A stretch of DNA of 64,000 bases. It comes from Pseudomonas marginalis. Its GTDB lineage: Bacteria > Pseudomonadota > Gammaproteobacteria > Pseudomonadales > Pseudomonadaceae. The stretch spans positions 4,446,001-4,510,000 of the forward strand of contig NZ_JALJWV010000001.1 of assembly GCF_024169655.1 (NCBI RefSeq), in the 5' to 3' direction. A program made the position numbers and the translations under genes. The notes below the pieces were generated by a model that saw nothing but the letters and a program-made list of their open reading frames with translations, made no database searches and was not told the origin of the DNA. The first letter of the stretch is position 1. Every line of letters begins with the position of its first letter. Below, in pieces: positions 60,263 through 64,000 of this stretch.

Positions 60263-61645
60263 ATGGCTTTGGATTTATTCGTCGTACTCCTCTACGCCGC
60301 CGGCATGCTCGTGCTCGGCTATTACGGCATGCGCCGCGCCAAGACCCACGAAGACTACCTGGTCGCCGGGCGCAATCTCGGCCCGTCGCTGTACATGGGC
60401 ACCATGGCCGCCACGGTATTGGGCGGTGCGTCCACCGTCGGCACCGTGCGCCTGGGGTATGTGCACGGCATCTCCGGCTTCTGGCTGTGCGCAGCGCTGG
60501 GCATGGGGATCATTGCGCTGAACCTGTTCCTGGCCAAACCGTTGCTGAAGCTGAAAATCTTCACCGTCACCCAGGTCCTGGAAAAACGCTACAACCCCAT
60601 GGCCCGCCAGGCGAGTGCGGTGATCATGCTGGCCTACGCGCTGATGATCGGCGTGACCTCGATCCTGGCCATCGGCACCGTGCTGCAGGTGCTGTTCGGC
60701 CTGCCCTTCTGGATTTCGGTGCTGCTCGGCGGTGGCGTGGTGGTGGTGTACTCGACCATCGGCGGCATGTGGTCGCTGACCCTGACCGACATCGTGCAGT
60801 TCGTGATCAAGACCGTCGGCCTGATGTTTATCCTGCTGCCGATCTGCCTGTACCGTGTCGGCGGCTGGGACGAACTGGTGGCCAAGCTGCCAGCGTCGAG
60901 CTTCAGCTTCACCGCGATCGGCTGGGACACAATCATCACCTACTTCATGATCTACTTTTTCGGCATCCTGATCGGCCAGGACATCTGGCAACGGGTGTTC
61001 ACCGCCCGTGACGAAAAAGTCGCCCAGTACGCAGGCACCTTCGCCGGTTTCTACTGCATTCTCTACGGCCTGGCCTGTGCGTTGATCGGCATGGCGGCCC
61101 ATGTGCTGATCCCCGATCTGGATAACGTCAACAACGCGTTCGCCGCGATCGTTAAAATGTCGCTGCCCGATGGGATTCGTGGGTTGGTGATTGCGGCAGC
61201 GTTGGCGGCGATGATGTCGACGGCCAGCGCCGGCTTGCTGGCGGCGTCCACCGTGTTGACCGAAGACCTGCTGCCACGTTTGCGCGGCGGCAAGCAGTCG
61301 AGCCTGAACATCAACCGCCTGTTCACGATGCTGACTGGTATCGCGGTACTGGGCATCGCCCTGGTGGTGAACGATGTGATCAGCGCCCTGACCCTGGCTT
61401 ACAACCTGTTGGTGGGGGGCATGCTGATCCCGCTGATCGGGGCGATTTTCTGGAAGCGCGCGACGACCTCAGGGGCGATTACGTCCATGACCCTGGGCTT
61501 TGTGACCGCGTTGGTGTTCATGTTCAAGGATGGCTTGGACGCGAACACGCCGATCTACTACAGTCTGGCGGTGGCGTTGGTGAGTTTTGTCGGAGTGAGC
61601 CTGTTGTCGCGCCGGCCTGAAACGGTGCCAGCTCGGGCGGCCTGA
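60263..61645 (+). CDS. Sodium:solute symporter (SSS) family transporter
   Basis: A 460-residue membrane protein of 13 helices with the SSS start YYGMRRAKTHEDYLVAGRNLGPSLYMGTMAATVLGGASTVG, YSTIGGMWSLTLTDIVQFVIK, and GIRGLVIAAALAAMMSTASAGLLAASTVLTEDL in segments; the last is the sodium-symporter signature. It corresponds to PA1418 by order. It likely provides a second uptake route for the guanidino substrate or product. A strong terminator follows. Confidence 0.94.
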   Translation: MALDLFVVLLYAAGMLVLGYYGMRRAKTHEDYLVAGRNLGPSLYMGTMAATVLGGASTVGTVRLGYVHGISGFWLCAALGMGIIALNLFLAKPLLKLKIFTVTQVLEKRYNPMARQASAVIMLAYALMIGVTSILAIGTVLQVLFGLPFWISVLLGGGVVVVYSTIGGMWSLTLTDIVQFVIKTVGLMFILLPICLYRVGGWDELVAKLPASSFSFTAIGWDTIITYFMIYFFGILIGQDIWQRVFTARDEKVAQYAGTFAGFYCILYGLACALIGMAAHVLIPDLDNVNNAFAAIVKMSLPDGIRGLVIAAALAAMMSTASAGLLAASTVLTEDLLPRLRGGKQSSLNINRLFTMLTGIAVLGIALVVNDVISALTLAYNLLVGGMLIPLIGAIFWKRATTSGAITSMTLGFVTALVFMFKDGLDANTPIYYSLAVALVSFVGVSLLSRRPETVPARAA

Positions 61646-61676
61646 ACAAACACCTGGCCTATCACGTTTTCTTCAG

Positions 61677-61711
61677 CGGGTGCGACGTCGGATGTCGTAC
61701 CCGTTTTTTTT
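61677..61711 (+). terminator. Rho-independent terminator of the gbuA operon
   Basis: CGGGTGCGAC and GTCGTACCCG pair over ten positions (one G-T) around a seven-base loop, followed by eight Ts. Confidence 0.93.
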
Positions 61712-61726
61712 GCGTGGCGTACAAGA

Positions 61727-61772
61727 CAGGGTGGGGGCGGGTTTGCTCGCTCCTACACAAGCCCGCGCCTAC
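61727..61772. repeat. REP-type repeat after the gbuA operon
   Basis: The sequence GGGGGCGGGTTTGCTCGCTC followed by CTACACAAGCCCGCGCC resembles the other hairpin repeats in the window. It lies between the gbuA-operon terminator and a tandem duplication. Confidence 0.6.
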
Positions 61773-61775
61773 ATT

Positions 61776-61825
61776 AATTCTGCGGCATTACAGCGGCTGC
61801 AATTCTGCGGCATTACAGCGGCTGC
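61776..61825. repeat. Perfect 25-bp tandem duplication
   Basis: Two identical consecutive 25-bp units, each AATTCTGCGGCATTACAGCG plus GCTGC (61776-61800 and 61801-61825), lie three bases from the stop of the PA1414-like gene, inside what would be its 3' untranslated RNA. Confidence 0.95.
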
Positions 61826-61828
61826 GGT

Positions 61829-61951
61829 TTACCGCCGACGTGGACGACGTTGCTCATCATCCGTGCGAATGGGCACCGGCTGCAGCGGGGGCTCGATCAG
61901 ACCCAGCGCAACGCCAAGGTCGTGGAGCCAGTTTTGGATTTTCTCTTTCAT
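61829..61951 (-). CDS. PA1414-family small protein (SicX sRNA locus homologue)
   Basis: A 40-residue peptide, MKEKIQNWLHDLGVALGLIE followed by PPLQPVPIRTDDEQRRPRRR: an amphipathic helix and a Pro/Arg-rich tail. Its neighbours (LysR gene on one side, SSS symporter of the gbu cluster on the other) match PA1414 in P. aeruginosa, whose transcript gives the oxygen-responsive sRNA SicX. GGGGGCAATC before the ATG at 61951 is a ribosome binding site. The longer frame to 62050 has no support. Whether the peptide, an RNA, or both matter here is unknown. Confidence 0.72.
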   Translation of the reverse strand: MKEKIQNWLHDLGVALGLIEPPLQPVPIRTDDEQRRPRRR

Positions 61952-62091
61952 GATTGCCCCCTTTGAGGGTAGTGCCGGTCGGCGGGAATTCGTTCGCCTC
62001 TTCCTACAGATAGTAGCCCTAACTCCTACGTATTGCTTCAACGAAACCACAACGAACTATTACTGAATTGATTCAAATGCCGACGGATCGT

Positions 62092-62997
62092 TCAGGCAAT
62101 CGCACAGGCATCTTGCGGCGACTCTGCCTGACCTTCGCGCTGCAGTTCGATCCATGCGTTGAGATTAGCGCCGAGCATACCCTTTCGCCACATCAGCCAG
62201 GTGGTCGCAGTGGCAAAAGGCCCAGATAGGGGATGAACGGACACACTGTCCTTGCCTGGCAGGCTGTCGAGCATGGATTCGGACATCAGGGCCACGCCGG
62301 AACCGGCGATCACACAGGCGAGCATGCCCTGATAAGACTCAATCTCAATGGCGCGGCCCATGGCCACGCGCTCGTGGGAAAACCACGTCTCCAAACGCCG
62401 GCGATAGGAACAACTGCGTCGGAAGGTGAACACCGCACGGCCGGCCACATCCTGGGGACCGTGTACCGGTGGGTGGTCGGCTTCGCAAATCAGCACCAGC
62501 TTTTCGTCGCACAAGGGCACACCGTCCAGCGTCGCGAGGGTCAGCGGGCCGTCGACCAGCGCAGCGTCAAGACGCCCGGTGATCAAGCCTTCCAGCAGCT
62601 CCCCGCTGGGCGCCGACTGCACCTGCAAATTCACCAGCGGATACGCCTTGTGGTAGCGCGCCAACAGTTTCGGTAAGTGAATCGCGGCGGTGCTGTACAT
62701 GCTGCCCAGCACAAAGTCGCCGGCCGGTTGCCCGCCTTGCACGGCACCGTGGGCTTCGTCGTGCAGCGCCAGCAGACGGGTGCTGTAGTCCAGCAACACT
62801 TTGCCCGCCGGGGAAAGCTGCAGGCGTTGACGTTCACGGACGAACAACTCGACGCCCAGTTGTTCCTCCATCTGCTTGAGCCGGGTCGACAGGTTCGACG
62901 GCACGCGGTGCAAACGCTCGGCAGCGCGGGTGATGGAGCCCTCTTCCGCCACGGCCTGGAAAATGCGCAATTGACTGAACTCCATACCTTTCTCCAA
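62092..62997 (-). CDS. LysR-family transcriptional regulator (PA1413-like)
   Basis: A 301-residue LysR regulator with the N-terminal HTH FSQLRIFQAVAEEGSITRAAERLHRVPSNLSTRLKQMEEQLGVELF (segments, residues 6-52) and a periplasmic-binding-like effector domain from about 90 (GSMYSTAAIHLPKLLARYHKAYP). M-E-F-S-Q-L at 62985 is an alternative start. It is divergent from the YbfB-like MFS gene, 93 bp away, so it probably regulates that gene, as many LysR-YbfB pairs do. Confidence 0.92.
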   Translation of the reverse strand: MEKGMEFSQLRIFQAVAEEGSITRAAERLHRVPSNLSTRLKQMEEQLGVELFVRERQRLQLSPAGKVLLDYSTRLLALHDEAHGAVQGGQPAGDFVLGSMYSTAAIHLPKLLARYHKAYPLVNLQVQSAPSGELLEGLITGRLDAALVDGPLTLATLDGVPLCDEKLVLICEADHPPVHGPQDVAGRAVFTFRRSCSYRRRLETWFSHERVAMGRAIEIESYQGMLACVIAGSGVALMSESMLDSLPGKDSVSVHPLSGPFATATTWLMWRKGMLGANLNAWIELQREGQAESPQDACAIA

Positions 62998-63090
62998 AAC
63001 TGAACAAGTTGATCACTATTATTCAATTTTACAGAACATCAATCCACCTTAGCCTGCACGTCATTCGCTTTCCCGCAGGAAACCTTGCAC

Positions 63091-64000
63091 ATGTCGCCGT
63101 TGACTCGCCTCCTCGCCAGCTTTATTGCCTTGATGATGGCCATGGGCATTGGCCGCTTCGCCCTCACCCCGCAAATGCCGCATTTGCTGAGCGAAGGACA
63201 GATCGACCTGACAGGTGCCGGGCTGATCGCTGCCGCCAACTACCTGGGCTACTTCGTCGGTGCGGTGGATTCAACTTTTGCCCGCAGCCATCGCCATGTG
63301 CGCGCCCGTTTGTACGGCGGGTTGTGGTTGTGCGTGCTGCTGACCCTGGCGTCGTACTGGGCCCATGGGTTCTGGCCGCACCTGTTGTTGCGCTTCGGCA
63401 CCGGCGTGGCCAGCGCCTGGGCACTGGTGATGATCACCAGCCTCAGCCAACCGCTGGCGATTGCCGCCGGGCGGCCACGCTTGGGCGCCCTGGTGTTTGC
63501 CGGGCCGGGCCTGGGGATTCTGTTGACCGGCCTGCTGGCGCTAGGCTCGAACCTGCTACGGCAAAGCTCCGCAACACTGTGGCTGGTCTATGGCGGGGTG
63601 GCGCTGCTGATGCTGTTGGCGATCCTGCCTTTCCTGCCTCGACCGAGCCTCACTGACGCGCCCATCAGCGGCGCGGACAGCAATGCGAGCATCGCGCACC
63701 TGGGCTGGATTTATTTTCTGTTCGGCCTTGGCTACATCATTCCGGCGACCTTTCTGTCACAGATGGCCAGCGCGCAGTTCAAGGGCGCCTGGCAGGCAGA
63801 CCTGTTCTGGCCATGCTTTGGCCTGGCGGCTGCGCTCGGTGTGGTCGTGGCGAGCCTGCGCCGCAAGGCCGCGAACACAACCCGTCGCTGGCTGATGACA
63901 ACCTTATGGCTGCAAGCGGCGGGCGTGTTTGCCTGCTTGCTCGGCAACGGCTGGGTCTGGCGCTGGGCGTGTTGCTGTGCGGCGGGCCTTTTCTGGCGTG
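63091..64000 (+). CDS. YbfB/YjiJ-family MFS transporter, partial and apparently frameshifted
   Basis: About 300 residues are visible before the window ends. MSPLTRLLASFIALMMAMGI starts the first helix, then GRFALTPQMPHLLSEGQIDLTGAGLIAAANYLGYFVGA and later FGLGYIIPATFLSQMA, both typical of YbfB/YjiJ. After NGW (about 63952) the frame gives W/C-rich non-membrane sequence, while the -1 frame gives GLALGVLLCGGPFLA, a normal YbfB helix. One G appears missing in the GGG run at 63953-63955. Natural pseudogene or sequence error cannot be decided here. Confidence 0.85.
   Translation, partial: MSPLTRLLASFIALMMAMGIGRFALTPQMPHLLSEGQIDLTGAGLIAAANYLGYFVGAVDSTFARSHRHVRARLYGGLWLCVLLTLASYWAHGFWPHLLLRFGTGVASAWALVMITSLSQPLAIAAGRPRLGALVFAGPGLGILLTGLLALGSNLLRQSSATLWLVYGGVALLMLLAILPFLPRPSLTDAPISGADSNASIAHLGWIYFLFGLGYIIPATFLSQMASAQFKGAWQADLFWPCFGLAAALGVVVASLRRKAANTTRRWLMTTLWLQAAGVFACLLGNGWVWRWACCCAAGLFWR

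Noticed and set aside
61776..61825. Possible minimal CRISPR-like repeat
   Set aside because: Only two units with no spacer between them, so it is a simple tandem duplication.
62064..62078. Anr/FNR box for the PA1414-like gene
   Set aside because: TTGAA-N4-TTCAG matches only part of TTGAT-N4-ATCAA and no good -10 follows at the proper distance; kept only as a remark in the finding.

Overview
The window is a GC-rich, gene-dense piece of a Pseudomonas chromosome, most likely from the P. fluorescens group. The evidence is the gene content and order: phhR-phhABC, the plpD/marR/recQ neighbourhood, relA-rlmD-cysM, and the gbuR-gbuA-transporter cluster next to a PA1414-like small gene. Hairpin-forming intergenic repeats of the 'GTGGGAGCxGGCTTGC' kind, common in that group, are also scattered through it. 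I see no rRNA or tRNA genes, insertion sequences, prophage or CRISPR array.

Region by region. 1-3.4 kb: regulator phhR (cut by the window edge) diverges from phenylalanine hydroxylase, pterin dehydratase and aromatic aminotransferase genes, with a TyrR/PhhR-type box between them. 3.4-9.6 kb: a metallophosphoesterase, an AraC regulator, a DMT exporter, small proteins, the self-secreted patatin PlpD and a MarR regulator. 9.7-22.9 kb: recQ, two small conserved proteins, a symporter-fused hybrid sensor kinase (MxtR/CrbS type), rmuC, several small unassigned proteins with long non-coding leaders, a FadL-type channel and a periplasmic glutathione peroxidase. 22.9-24.7 kb: a MarR-MFS module with a shared operator and a 40-residue membrane peptide translationally coupled to the MFS gene.

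24.7-34 kb: a ten-gene cobalamin operon on the minus strand (cobO-cobB-bluB-cbiB-cobD-cobQ-cobU-cobT-cobC-cobS). Most genes overlap by four bases, and the operon is headed by a cobalamin riboswitch. It covers corrin amidation and adenosylation, lower-ligand synthesis and nucleotide-loop assembly; the upstream corrin-ring genes are not in this window. 34-40 kb: a sorbosone/glucose-dehydrogenase-like lipoprotein, two NlpC/P60 lipoproteins, hda, an AI-2E/PerM-family permease and a DUF2066 protein. 40.4-49.6 kb: purM-purN-DUF3108, a 62-residue protein, a DUF2058 protein, mazG, relA, rlmD and cysM.

49.7-55.6 kb holds the most unusual gene, a 1955-residue protein with a DUF6543-type toxin-like N-terminal region, leucine-rich repeats and a C-terminal domain that aligns with NEL (IpaH-like) E3 ubiquitin ligases. 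The position of the catalytic cysteine is glycine. After it come the tRNA modification gene tapT and the guanidinobutyrase locus: gbuR, gbuA, an NTF2-like protein, an NCS1 permease and an SSS symporter, ending in a strong terminator. The window closes with a PA1414-family small gene (the locus of the SicX sRNA in P. aeruginosa) next to a perfect 25-bp tandem duplication, a LysR regulator, and a YbfB-type MFS gene that appears frameshifted just before the window ends.
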